From the NCBI GenBank assembly GCA_019419725.1, contig DXZL01000017.1, positions 5,717 to 19,184 on the forward strand: a DNA stretch of 13,468 nt, written 5' to 3'. The notes under the pieces are model-generated. The model was not told the origin of the DNA. It saw nothing but the letters and a program-made list of their open reading frames with translations, and made no database searches. Position 1 is the first letter of the stretch. The number at the start of each line of letters is the position of its first letter. A program made the translations under genes and the position numbers. Source of the DNA: Veillonella sp. Its GTDB lineage: Bacteria > Bacillota > Negativicutes > Veillonellales > Veillonellaceae. Below, in pieces: positions 1 through 7,664 of the stretch.

Positions 1-15
1 AACGCTAATGTTCAT

Positions 16-46
16 AAAAGGCTGCCGTTGGCAGCCTTTTATTTTT
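16..46 (+). terminator. Rho-independent terminator of an upstream gene outside the window
   Basis: Positions 16-26 pair perfectly with 30-40 (11 bp, starting AAAAGGCTGC) around a 3-nt loop, and a T-run follows at 42-46. It ends about 30 nt before the rbgA start, so it most likely closes the gene to the left of the window. No convincing promoter is visible between it and rbgA, which may therefore be fed by readthrough or by a weak promoter. Confidence 0.85.
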
Positions 47-63
47 GCTAAAATTTAGATATG

Positions 64-69
64 AAAGGA
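64..69 (+). promoter_or_regulatory. Ribosome binding site that sets the rbgA start
   Basis: AAAGGA lies 6 nt before the ATG at 76. The in-frame ATG at 61 has no Shine-Dalgarno sequence before it and would put this motif inside the coding region, so the start at 76 is preferred. Confidence 0.7.
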
Positions 70-75
70 AATACT

Positions 76-981
76 ATGGCAGATTCACCTATCGTACATT
101 GGTTCCCTGGACATATGGCGAAAGCCACACGTATGATTACGGAGTATATCAAAAAGGTAGACGTAGTTATCGAGTTATTAGATGCACGTATTCCTCGCTC
201 TAGTGCGAACCCTGTAATTACTGAACTCGTTGGTCAGAAACCTCATATTGTACTGTTAAATAAAGTAGATTTAGCAGATCCTAAAGCTACAAAGGAATGG
301 ACTGAGTTCTTTACTAAGCAAGGTATCACAGTATTGGCTATCGATTCTAAATCTGGTAAGGGGAATAAGAAATTAATATCTACGGTAGAGCGTTTGAGCA
401 AGCCTATTATTGACCGTTGGGTTGCAAAAGGTATTCGCAGTCGTTCTGTACGTACTATCATCTTAGGGATTCCTAACGTTGGTAAATCTACATTGATTAA
501 CTCCTTAGCTGGCTCTGCAGCTACGCGTACAGCTAACAAAGCTGGTCATACCCGTGGTCAACAATGGGTTAAGATCGGTAAAAATCTTGAATTGCTTGAT
601 ACACCAGGCGTATTATGGCCTAAATTAGAGGATCAACGCGCAGCGGCTCGCCTTGCTATGACGGGTGCTGTTTCTGATGATGTGTATGACTTAGAGCATG
701 TAATGAAACAGCTATTAAATCATTTATTGACGAATACACCAAATATTTTGGTAGAACGTTATAAATTAAAAGAAGAAGAGATGACAGATGTTGATACTAT
801 TCTTGAAAGCATCGGCCGTCGTCGTGGTTGTCTCGTAAGTGGTGGCGTAGTAGACTTTGATAAAGCACGTCGCATCATCTTGCAAGACTATCGCAATACT
901 AAACTTGGTACAATTACACTCGATAAAGTGGATGAAGAACCATACTATCCTGAAGATGGTGAGGAAACACAAAATGGATAA
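76..981 (+). CDS. rbgA: Ribosome biogenesis GTPase RbgA (YlqF)
   Basis: Circularly permuted GTPase of the YlqF/RbgA family, which in B. subtilis promotes late assembly of the 50S ribosomal subunit. The protein is 301 residues from the ATG at 76, slightly longer than the roughly 280 usual for the family. Motifs appear in permuted order: G4 NKVD at residues 62-65, G1 GIPNVGKS at 131-138 and G3 DTPG at 175-178. The N-terminal WFPGH motif ends at His13, matching the catalytic His9 of B. subtilis RbgA. The C-terminal RNA-binding part carries the family's RGCLVSGG stretch near 250-257 and ends in an acidic tail (about 285-298). The start at 76 is chosen over 61 because of AAAGGA 6 nt upstream. Its end overlaps rnhB by 8 nt, so the two are probably translated together. 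Confidence 0.95.
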   Translation: MADSPIVHWFPGHMAKATRMITEYIKKVDVVIELLDARIPRSSANPVITELVGQKPHIVLLNKVDLADPKATKEWTEFFTKQGITVLAIDSKSGKGNKKLISTVERLSKPIIDRWVAKGIRSRSVRTIILGIPNVGKSTLINSLAGSAATRTANKAGHTRGQQWVKIGKNLELLDTPGVLWPKLEDQRAAARLAMTGAVSDDVYDLEHVMKQLLNHLLTNTPNILVERYKLKEEEMTDVDTILESIGRRRGCLVSGGVVDFDKARRIILQDYRNTKLGTITLDKVDEEPYYPEDGEETQNG

Positions 982-1771
982 GGATGTTTTTTCTAAATTA
1001 AAGGTTGCAGAAATAAAGGCTCTCTTTGAAACTGAACAAGCCTTAGAAATTTTGCCATTGGCTCAAGAGGATACTCGTAGTTCTGTTCAAAAATTAGCTG
1101 TTTCTTACATTAAACGTCAAGAAAAAGAGCTGAAAGAACAGCAACGCCTCATGGGCATGTATGACTATGAAGGCATGTTCTATGATCAAGGGATATATCA
1201 TGTAGCTGGTGTCGATGAGGTGGGTCGTGGCCCTATTGCAGGACCTGTAACGGTAGCGGCCGTTATCTTGCCGCCTATGACTTTAATTCCAGGTCTTAAT
1301 GACTCTAAAAAGCTAACAGAAGAAAAGCGTGAGGCCCTCTACGATATCATCATGGACGAAGCTATAGCAGTTAGCTGTATTTCTTACGGCCCAGAAAAGA
1401 TTGATGAGCTCAATATCTATGAAGCAACGCGACAAGCGATGTATGAGGCGATTCGCACGCTCAGCGTACCAGCTGAAGCAGTAGTAGCTGATGCAATGAA
1501 ATTGCCTGATCTGACGATTCCTGTAGAGTCCATAATTAAGGGCGATAGTAAAAGCGCTAATATTGCAGCTGCATCCATCATTGCAAAGGTTACGCGAGAT
1601 CGATATATGAAGAGCCTTGATGATGAATACCCTGGTTATGGATTTGGTATTCATAAAGGCTATTATACGGAGTTACATAAAGAAGCTGTTGAACAACAAG
1701 GTGTAACACCACTACATCGCAAGAGCTTTGAACCTATTAAATCTATCGTACGTTGGGTTAAGCCAGAGTAA
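974..1771 (+). CDS. rnhB: Ribonuclease HII
   Basis: RNase HII cleaves the RNA strand of RNA-DNA hybrids and starts removal of single ribonucleotides from DNA. The protein has 265 residues, close to the 255 of B. subtilis RnhB. The diagnostic GVDEVGRGPIAGP motif is at residues 79-91. The four-acid active site can be read as Asp81, Glu82, Asp173 (in VVADA) and Asp191 (in KGDSKSANIAAASIIAK). The N-terminal 70 residues are a charged helical region typical of the longer Firmicute RnhB forms. I chose the ATG at 974 over the open frame from 857 because GAGG at 961-964 precedes it and homology begins here. It overlaps the rbgA stop by 8 nt, indicating an rbgA-rnhB operon. Confidence 0.95.
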   Translation: MDKDVFSKLKVAEIKALFETEQALEILPLAQEDTRSSVQKLAVSYIKRQEKELKEQQRLMGMYDYEGMFYDQGIYHVAGVDEVGRGPIAGPVTVAAVILPPMTLIPGLNDSKKLTEEKREALYDIIMDEAIAVSCISYGPEKIDELNIYEATRQAMYEAIRTLSVPAEAVVADAMKLPDLTIPVESIIKGDSKSANIAAASIIAKVTRDRYMKSLDDEYPGYGFGIHKGYYTELHKEAVEQQGVTPLHRKSFEPIKSIVRWVKPE

Positions 1772-1820
1772 TTCGTAATAAATTTATTTTATGATTCGAC
1801 TATTAAGTTAAGTTTTATAT

Positions 1821-1847
1821 TTGTATTAATTGTATTAGTTGTATCAT
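1821..1847. repeat. Three tandem imperfect 9-bp repeats
   Basis: The units are TTGTATTAA (1821-1829), TTGTATTAG (1830-1838) and TTGTATCAT (1839-1847). The first two differ at one position and the third at three positions from the first. They sit 50 nt past the rnhB stop and 28 nt before the terminator hairpin. No function is known, and chance in an AT-rich spacer is possible. Confidence 0.6.
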
Positions 1848-1874
1848 TATAAAATGCATATAGTTCATAACCGT

Positions 1875-1921
1875 AAAGAGGTTCCTATTGGTCACTGATG
1901 TGACTATTAGGAACCTCTTTT
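1875..1921 (+). terminator. Strong Rho-independent terminator after rnhB
   Basis: Positions 1875-1887 pair perfectly with 1908-1920 (13 bp). After one T-T mismatch (1888/1907) the stem continues 1889-1895 with 1900-1906 (7 pairs, including one G-T), closing on a TGAT loop. The 3' arm ends in TTTT (1918-1921), and on the opposite strand the 5' arm's AAA gives a short T-run, so weak two-way action is possible. It closes the rbgA-rnhB transcript. Confidence 0.85.
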
Positions 1922-2049
1922 GTATTTACTTTTATAGTCTCCATACTCTACGCTACAAGTAAGTGTTACCTGTTGAAAGTTTAGATGTAGATTGAGTGAT
2001 AACTATTCTATAAGTTATTGTAGTTACTACACGTAAATAGGAGGTATAT

Positions 2050-2448
2050 ATGAAGACGATTAGTACGGGTAAAGCATTTAATGAACTCGATTCCAAGGAA
2101 CTTGGGAAATGGGGTGAACGGGTGGCCATTAAATATATTGAAAAAATAGGCCTTACTGTAGTAGATACAAATTATCGAACTAGATTAGGTGAAATCGATA
2201 TTATTGCTAAACGTGATTTAGTGTATCACTTTATTGAAATTAAAGCCCGTCGTGGAATGCAGCATGGATTGGCACGAGAGGCGGTAACTAAGAAGAAACA
2301 AAAGCATATTAAACGGGCAGCCATGTTATTTTTGTATGATTTACATCAGAAAAGACGGCGCTGGAAAGAGTTATCCTTTGATGTAATCGAAGTGTACTTG
2401 CATGAAGACTTTCAAAGTTCCATTCATTATTTGCCGCAGTGCTTTTAG
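2050..2448 (+). CDS. yraN: YraN/UPF0102 family protein, predicted nuclease fold
   Basis: A 132-residue protein of the UPF0102 (YraN) family, predicted to adopt a restriction-endonuclease-like (PD-(D/E)xK) fold related to Holliday-junction resolvases. No firm cellular role is established. The pattern is clear: KWGERVA near residues 20-26, LGEID at 46-50 and IEIKAR at 62-67. Glu48, Asp50, Glu63 and Lys65 form the likely metal-binding set. The conserved FDVIEV is at 110-115. The start at 2050 has the strong site TAGGAGG at 2038-2044. It is the first gene of the run through trmFO; comM begins 11 nt after its stop. The family often sits beside rnhB in Firmicutes, as here. Confidence 0.9.
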   Translation: MKTISTGKAFNELDSKELGKWGERVAIKYIEKIGLTVVDTNYRTRLGEIDIIAKRDLVYHFIEIKARRGMQHGLAREAVTKKKQKHIKRAAMLFLYDLHQKRRRWKELSFDVIEVYLHEDFQSSIHYLPQCF

Positions 2449-2453
2449 AGAGG
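2447..2453 (+). promoter_or_regulatory. Ribosome binding site that sets the comM start
   Basis: AGAGAGG lies 6 nt before the ATG at 2460. The frame is open back to a GTG at 2439, but that codon would place this motif within the coding region and add residues that lack family similarity. Confidence 0.75.
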
Positions 2454-2459
2454 TTTCTT

Positions 2460-4040
2460 ATGTATGCAAAACTTTATGGAGCCACCTTATATGGCATAGA
2501 TGGATGCATTATTACGGTAGAGGTCGATATATCGCAAGGTTTACCTGTATTTGATATCGTAGGACTGCCTAATCAGTCTGTAAAGGAAGCTCGGGAACGT
2601 GTGAGGGCAGCTATTAAAAATAGTGGTTATGACTTCCCTATGAGGCGTATCGTAGTCAATCTAGCACCTGCTACAATTCGTAAAAGTAGTGCAGGACTCG
2701 ATTTAGCGATTGCTTTAGGGGTTCTCATTGCATCGGGGCAGATAAAGGGGCGTAAAGCGAAAATTTCAGCTTTATTGAATAGATGTCTATTTATGGGTGA
2801 GCTAGCCTTAGATGGTTCACTGCTACCTACCTTTGGAACCTTGGCGATGTCATTGGCAGGGGTAGAAGCCAATTACTCTACAATATATACAAGCGTAGAA
2901 AATGGAAATAATTTGAAAGCTATTCCAAATCTTACTATATATGGCGAGTCTTCTTTACAAGATATTATCACCGTCTTAGAAGACCAGGTTAAATCTAAAT
3001 CTATTTCAACTTCCAAAAAGGTAAAAATAGGAAAAAATCAAGATGAGATATTAACAGATACGATGAATAATAAAAACCATAATACTACGTATGATGTAGA
3101 TTTTGGCGATGTACAAGGTCAAGAGCTTGGTAAACGAGCCATGCTCATTAGTGCTGCAGGACATCATCATTGTATTATGATAGGTCCGCCTGGTGGTGGT
3201 AAAACGATGATGGCCGAACGATTACCGACCATATTGCCTCCTATGACTTGGAATGAGATGGTTGAGGTAAGTCGCATCCAAGATGTGATCGGTTTACTCG
3301 GTGATAAGGGACTCGTCAAAACTAGGCCTTTTAGGCATCCACATCATACGGCGACTTTGGCGAGTATGGTGGGTGGAGGTATACAGGGACGTCCTGGGGA
3401 AGTCACACTTGCACACGGTGGTGTTTTATTTATGGATGAAGCCCCAGAGTTTCAGCGCCAAGTTATTGATGCCCTAAGGCAGCCCTTAGAGTCTCGCACA
3501 ATTACTATCAATAGGTCTCAAGGTAATTATATGTATCCCGCTAATTTTATTTGTATATTGGCCGCAAATCCCTGTCCCTGTGGTTATTATCATGACCCAC
3601 ATAGGGAATGCATATGTTCTGAAACGATGGTTAAAAACTATCAGCAACGCTTGTCAGGGCCTATTATGGACCGCATTGATTTACATATTCCCGTTGAAAG
3701 GCCTACACTAGAACAATTGTTAGATCATTCCACGTCTACTATGACAAGTGAAAGTATGAGAGAACAAGTGATTATGGCAACTACTTTGCAACAGAAACGT
3801 TATGAAAACTTAGAATTTAATTCTAATGGAGCCGTACCTCATAAGGCCATAGGTGAGCTGTGTAATATTACTGATAAGGCATGGAGTGTATTAGGCAATA
3901 TATTTGATCACTTTCATTTAAGTGGACGTGCCTTTGATCGCATATTAAAGGTGGCTCGTACTATAGCGGACCTTGAGGGAAATCCACAAGTGGAGCCTCA
4001 TCACATTTCCGAGGCTATGTTGTTTAGAACAGGTAAATAG
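2460..4040 (+). CDS. comM: ComM/YifB-type Mg-chelatase-like AAA+ ATPase
   Basis: YifB/ComM family AAA+ protein of 526 residues, close to the usual length of about 510. In Gram-negative transformable bacteria ComM is a hexameric helicase that extends branch migration of incoming single-stranded DNA during natural transformation; the role in Firmicutes is less tested. Domains: an N-terminal Lon-protease-like (ChlI) domain at about 18-140, a Lys/Asn-rich linker at about 175-212, the AAA+ core with Walker A GPPGGGKT at 242-249 and Walker B LFMDE at 323-327, and a C-terminal Mg_chelatase_C domain with SGRAFDRILKVARTIADLEG at 488-507. Four cysteines (372, 374, 384, 386) in NPCPCGYY...ECIC match the family's conserved cysteine insertion. 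It lies directly before dprA with an 8-nt gap, which supports a recombination or competence role. Confidence 0.92.
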   Translation: MYAKLYGATLYGIDGCIITVEVDISQGLPVFDIVGLPNQSVKEARERVRAAIKNSGYDFPMRRIVVNLAPATIRKSSAGLDLAIALGVLIASGQIKGRKAKISALLNRCLFMGELALDGSLLPTFGTLAMSLAGVEANYSTIYTSVENGNNLKAIPNLTIYGESSLQDIITVLEDQVKSKSISTSKKVKIGKNQDEILTDTMNNKNHNTTYDVDFGDVQGQELGKRAMLISAAGHHHCIMIGPPGGGKTMMAERLPTILPPMTWNEMVEVSRIQDVIGLLGDKGLVKTRPFRHPHHTATLASMVGGGIQGRPGEVTLAHGGVLFMDEAPEFQRQVIDALRQPLESRTITINRSQGNYMYPANFICILAANPCPCGYYHDPHRECICSETMVKNYQQRLSGPIMDRIDLHIPVERPTLEQLLDHSTSTMTSESMREQVIMATTLQQKRYENLEFNSNGAVPHKAIGELCNITDKAWSVLGNIFDHFHLSGRAFDRILKVARTIADLEGNPQVEPHHISEAMLFRTGK

Positions 4041-4048
4041 GTGTAAAG

Positions 4049-5275
4049 ATGACTAGATACGATGATACTATTTATATTGCAGGGTTGCAAAGTTTATATA
4101 ATGTGGGAGCCACACATGTACGGCGTTTTATAGAGGATTTTGGGTCGCCCTATGATGCTTGGCAAGCAGTTAAGAAGGTGGAAAATTTAAAGCCTTATAC
4201 ACATATTTCTACTACTGATAAACGTGCTATAGCCTCATCGGCCAAAGATGAAAAGTTAGATTATATCATTTATAAAATAGACGAATATAAGATGGATTTT
4301 ACTACCTTTTTAGATAAAGACTTTCCATCTATTTTGAACCATATCTATAATCCACCGGCTATATTGTTTATGCGAGGTAATAGAGCCCTTTTAGATAAAC
4401 GATTAAATCGGATTGCCCTTGTAGGGGCAAGGCGCTGTTCCTTGTACGGTCGTAATGTGGCGAGAATGCTTGGTAAAGAGCTCGGTAAATACAGTACTAT
4501 TATCGTCAGTGGTGGCGCACGAGGTATCGATGCACATGGTCATGAAGGACTGTTAGCGAGTCAGGGGTATGGTATTGTAGTCATGGGTTGCGGCTTAGAT
4601 ATAGCATATCCTCGGGAGAATACAAAATTATTTGACCGCATATTAGAAAATAATGGCTTACTTTTATCTGAATACCCACCTGGTACGCCACCATCTGCTA
4701 AACATTTTCCCGCTCGAAATCGTATCATTAGCGGTCTTAGTAGAGGTGTAATCGTAGTAGAGGCAAAAGCGAGTAGTGGTTCATTGATTACAGCAGATAT
4801 GGCCATTAGTGAAGGTCGAGATGTATTTGTGGTGCCTTGTAATTTATTGGATCATACGGCGGATGGCAATAAATTCCTCATGCGTAATGGAGCCTTTGTA
4901 TTAACTGGTTATGAGGATATCGTTAAGGAATATCATTTAACCTTGCGAGATATGTTTAGTAATAAAGAAACACTTTCACCACCAAATAAAAAAGATGCTA
5001 TGGGTGTAAAAGATTGTAATCAAATAGGGAATAATGGTCAGGGAGTTGATACACAAGGGCTCTCTATGTTAAGCTTTAATGTGGATAGGAGTCTAATCTT
5101 AAGCGAAATACCTCATGATCGTTGTATCACTGTTAGTGATATTTTGAAAGCGACCTCTATTTCATTACAACAACTGCAGCCCTTATTACTAGAGTTAGAA
5201 ATGGAAGGGGCTATAGAGAATCATCCGCCGAGAGGCTATATTAATATGACTAGGAGTGATATACTTGTCCATTAA
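4049..5275 (+). CDS. dprA: DNA processing protein DprA (Smf)
   Basis: DprA binds incoming single-stranded DNA and loads RecA during natural transformation. The 408-residue protein shows an N-terminal helical (SAM-like) region at about 1-75, then the Rossmann-like core. Core signatures are ALVGARRCSLYG (123-134), IVSGGARGIDAHGHEG (152-167), VMGCGLDIAYP (178-188), PARNRIISGLSR (221-232) and SSGSLITADMA (242-252). A polar linker (about 303-343) leads to a C-terminal winged-helix domain (about 345-400), the DprA_WH type. The ATG at 4049 has only a modest AGGTG (4039-4043) before it. The gene overlaps topA. Together with comM it suggests capacity for transformation, although no uptake machinery is in view. 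Confidence 0.95.
   Translation: MTRYDDTIYIAGLQSLYNVGATHVRRFIEDFGSPYDAWQAVKKVENLKPYTHISTTDKRAIASSAKDEKLDYIIYKIDEYKMDFTTFLDKDFPSILNHIYNPPAILFMRGNRALLDKRLNRIALVGARRCSLYGRNVARMLGKELGKYSTIIVSGGARGIDAHGHEGLLASQGYGIVVMGCGLDIAYPRENTKLFDRILENNGLLLSEYPPGTPPSAKHFPARNRIISGLSRGVIVVEAKASSGSLITADMAISEGRDVFVVPCNLLDHTADGNKFLMRNGAFVLTGYEDIVKEYHLTLRDMFSNKETLSPPNKKDAMGVKDCNQIGNNGQGVDTQGLSMLSFNVDRSLILSEIPHDRCITVSDILKATSISLQQLQPLLLELEMEGAIENHPPRGYINMTRSDILVH
5251..5256 (+). promoter_or_regulatory. Ribosome binding site favouring a TTG start for topA
   Basis: TAGGAG inside the 3' end of dprA lies 8 nt before the TTG at 5265. The alternative in-frame GTG at 5256 overlaps the motif and has no site of its own at a usable distance. 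Confidence 0.6.
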
Positions 5276-7664
5276 ACGATCAATCGTTATTGGCGAGCCA
5301 AAAGCAGCTAGTACTAGTAAAGATACTAAAAAGAAAAGTACTAAGAAAGAGAGTACTACCATAAAACGTAAGGTTACTAAAGAAGCCCTTACTCCAATGG
5401 GAATTGTACGGGATAAATCTGTACTACAAACCTCCGTGCCACCAGAGCAACGTGAACCACGCGTATATAATCCTGATGGCAAAGTATTGGTTATCGTAGA
5501 GTCTCCTGCTAAATCTAAAACAATTGAAAAATTCTTAGGTCCTAACTACGTTGTAAAGGCGAGTATGGGCCACTTACGAGATTTGCCAAAGTCACAAATG
5601 GGCATCGATATCGAACATGATTTCACGCCTCGTTATAGCAATTTGGTAACTCGTAAAAAGGTTATTGATGAACTCGTCTCTTATGCCGATGAAAGCAGTG
5701 CCGTATTGCTCGCAACTGACCCTGACCGGGAAGGGGAAGCTATTTCTTGGCATTTAGCGTACATTTTAAACGTAGATCCTACATCTACATGTCGTATTAC
5801 GTTCAATGAGATTACTAAAAATGCTGTTGCAGAGGCCTTAGAATCTCCACGTACTATCGATATGAACATGGTTGATGCTCAACAAGCACGCCGTGTATTA
5901 GATCGTATCGTTGGCTATAAATTGAGTCCTTTATTATGGAAAAAGGTTTGTAAAGGCCTTAGTGCAGGTCGTGTGCAATCTGTTGCAGTTCGACTTATCT
6001 GTGAAAGAGAGCGAGAAATTCAAGCTTTCGTACCACAAGAATATTGGACTATTGAAGGCAATTTTGAAACGCCTAAAAAAGAGGCTTTCACTGCAGAACT
6101 GACTCATATTAAAGGCGAGAAAATCGATATTACTACTGAAAGTGAAGCACAAGCCGTAGTAGATGCTATTGGCGGAGCCGATGCAGTAGTGACAAATATT
6201 GAAAAGCGCAAACGTTCTCGTAAAGCGGCACCTCCCTTTACAACGTCTACGTTGCAACAAGATGGTGTGCGTAAATTGAACTTTGGCGCGAAGCGTACCA
6301 TGATGATTGCACAACATCTTTACGAAGGTCTTGAAATCGGTTCCTATGGCCACGTAGGTTTGATTACGTACATGCGTACAGACTCTACGCGTATCTCTAA
6401 AGAGATGCAGGTCATGGCTAAGGACTATATTATTCGTAACTATGGTGAAGATTATTATCCTTCTAAACCTAATATGTATGGTGCAAAAGGTTCTGCTCAA
6501 GACGCCCATGAAGCGATTCGTCCTACATCATTAGAGTTAACACCAAAAATGGTAGAACCATTCTTGAGTCGTGATGAGCTAAAATTATATACGTTGATTT
6601 GGAATCGTTTTATGGCGAGTCAAATGGCACCACAACAAAACGAATCTACAACTATTGAATTGACCGTTCATGATGATTACACATTTAAAGCGACAGGCTC
6701 TCGCGTAATCTTCCCAGGTTTTAGTGCTGTCTATGAAGATGCGAAAAAAGAGGACGCTCCTCAATTGCCTGTGCTTAAAAAGAATGATGCTGCTCATACA
6801 GTAGAGGTATTGCCTGAACAACACTTCACACAACCACCTCCTCGTTACTCTGAGGCGAGTCTTATCAAAACACTAGAAGAACTCGGTATTGGTCGTCCTA
6901 GTACGTATGCACCAATTTTAGATACTATCGTAAGCCGTAACTATGTAGAGAATACGAATAAACAATTTATTCCCACAGAGCTAGGCTTTGTTGTGGTAGA
7001 TTTCTTGATCGCGTACTTTGAAAAAATCATCAATACAGGTTTTACTCGAGACCTTGAAGAAGAGCTTGACGCTATTGCATCCGGTAAGGATACATATCTA
7101 AAGGTATTGTCTGATTTCTATGAAGTATTCGCTAAAGAACTAGAGGATGCGAGCGATGTAGATCGCATTGAAATTGCATCTATGGAAAGTGATGAAACTT
7201 GTGAACTTTGTAATAGCCCAATGGTATATAAATTTGGTCGCTATGGTAAATTCCTAGCATGTTCTAACTTCCCAGAATGTAAAAATACTAAACCTATTAC
7301 GGTAGGTACAGGTGTAACTTGCCCTAAATGTAAGGAAGGAGAAATCGTAGAGCGTAAGTCTCGCCGTGGTCGTCTATTCTACGGCTGTAACCGATACCCA
7401 CAATGTGACTTTACATTATGGGATAAACCAACCCATGATTTCTGTGAAACATGTGGTTCTATTATGGTTGAAAAGACATATAAAAATGGGACAACTAAAA
7501 AGTTCTGTTCCAATGAAACATGTCCAACTAGACCACCAAAGAAAACAAGAAAGAAAAAAAGTGAAGCTAGTGAAGAAACTGTAAAAGAATCTAAAGAATC
7601 TGAAAAATCTGAAGCATCAAAAAAGTCTAGCAAAGCTAAAAAAGAGGAAACAACAGTTGAATAA
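5265..7664 (+). CDS. topA: DNA topoisomerase I (type IA)
   Basis: Type IA topoisomerase that relaxes negative supercoils; 799 residues from TTG at 5265. The Toprim domain starts near residue 73, with acidic residues Glu79 (VIVES), Asp152, Asp154 and Glu156 (TDPDREGE). The active-site tyrosine is Tyr369 in GLITYMRTDS, followed by Arg371. Three four-cysteine zinc ribbons follow: Cys646/649/666/672, Cys686/689/708/714 and Cys727/730/748/753. Two parts are unusual. A Lys/Thr/Ser-rich segment of about 70 residues precedes the Toprim domain, which in most bacterial TopA begins within the first few residues. A Lys/Glu/Ser-rich tail (about 758-799) follows the last ribbon. The start overlaps dprA by 11 nt. 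GTG 5256 (802 residues) and ATG 5397 (755 residues, weak upstream site) are alternative starts. The stop overlaps trmFO. Confidence 0.95.
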   Translation: MSIKRSIVIGEPKAASTSKDTKKKSTKKESTTIKRKVTKEALTPMGIVRDKSVLQTSVPPEQREPRVYNPDGKVLVIVESPAKSKTIEKFLGPNYVVKASMGHLRDLPKSQMGIDIEHDFTPRYSNLVTRKKVIDELVSYADESSAVLLATDPDREGEAISWHLAYILNVDPTSTCRITFNEITKNAVAEALESPRTIDMNMVDAQQARRVLDRIVGYKLSPLLWKKVCKGLSAGRVQSVAVRLICEREREIQAFVPQEYWTIEGNFETPKKEAFTAELTHIKGEKIDITTESEAQAVVDAIGGADAVVTNIEKRKRSRKAAPPFTTSTLQQDGVRKLNFGAKRTMMIAQHLYEGLEIGSYGHVGLITYMRTDSTRISKEMQVMAKDYIIRNYGEDYYPSKPNMYGAKGSAQDAHEAIRPTSLELTPKMVEPFLSRDELKLYTLIWNRFMASQMAPQQNESTTIELTVHDDYTFKATGSRVIFPGFSAVYEDAKKEDAPQLPVLKKNDAAHTVEVLPEQHFTQPPPRYSEASLIKTLEELGIGRPSTYAPILDTIVSRNYVENTNKQFIPTELGFVVVDFLIAYFEKIINTGFTRDLEEELDAIASGKDTYLKVLSDFYEVFAKELEDASDVDRIEIASMESDETCELCNSPMVYKFGRYGKFLACSNFPECKNTKPITVGTGVTCPKCKEGEIVERKSRRGRLFYGCNRYPQCDFTLWDKPTHDFCETCGSIMVEKTYKNGTTKKFCSNETCPTRPPKKTRKKKSEASEETVKESKESEKSEASKKSSKAKKEETTVE
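7641..7648 (+). promoter_or_regulatory. Ribosome binding site supporting a TTG start for trmFO
   Basis: AAAGAGGA, inside the end of topA, lies 8 nt before the TTG at 7657. No in-frame ATG occurs nearby that would keep the FAD-binding glycine motif, so the TTG start is well supported. Confidence 0.7.

Larger units (their letters stand above)
1772..2049. other. Intergenic region between rnhB and yraN
   Basis: This 278-nt AT-rich gap holds three tandem 9-bp repeats (1821-1847) and a strong terminator hairpin (1875-1920). The stretch 1922-2037 should carry the promoter of the yraN-trmFO run, but I find no clear one. The best -35 (TTGAAA, 1973-1978) has only a poor -10 partner (GATAAC, 1998-2003) at a 19-nt spacing. 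A short inverted repeat, ATAACT at 1999-2004 with AGTTAT at 2013-2018, lies in the same area. No credible small gene is present. Confidence 0.6.

Noticed and set aside
857..973. N-terminal extension of rnhB back to an ATG at 857
   Set aside because: It lies wholly inside rbgA in another frame, has no family similarity, and the ATG at 974 has a ribosome site at the right distance.
1854..1898. Possible 14-codon ORF between rnhB and the terminator
   Set aside because: It has no ribosome binding site, and most of it is the 5' arm of the terminator hairpin.
5934..6509. 191-codon open frame on the minus strand inside topA
   Set aside because: It is antisense to conserved TopA core sequence including the active-site tyrosine region, is rich in Cys, Phe and Arg, and resembles no known protein.
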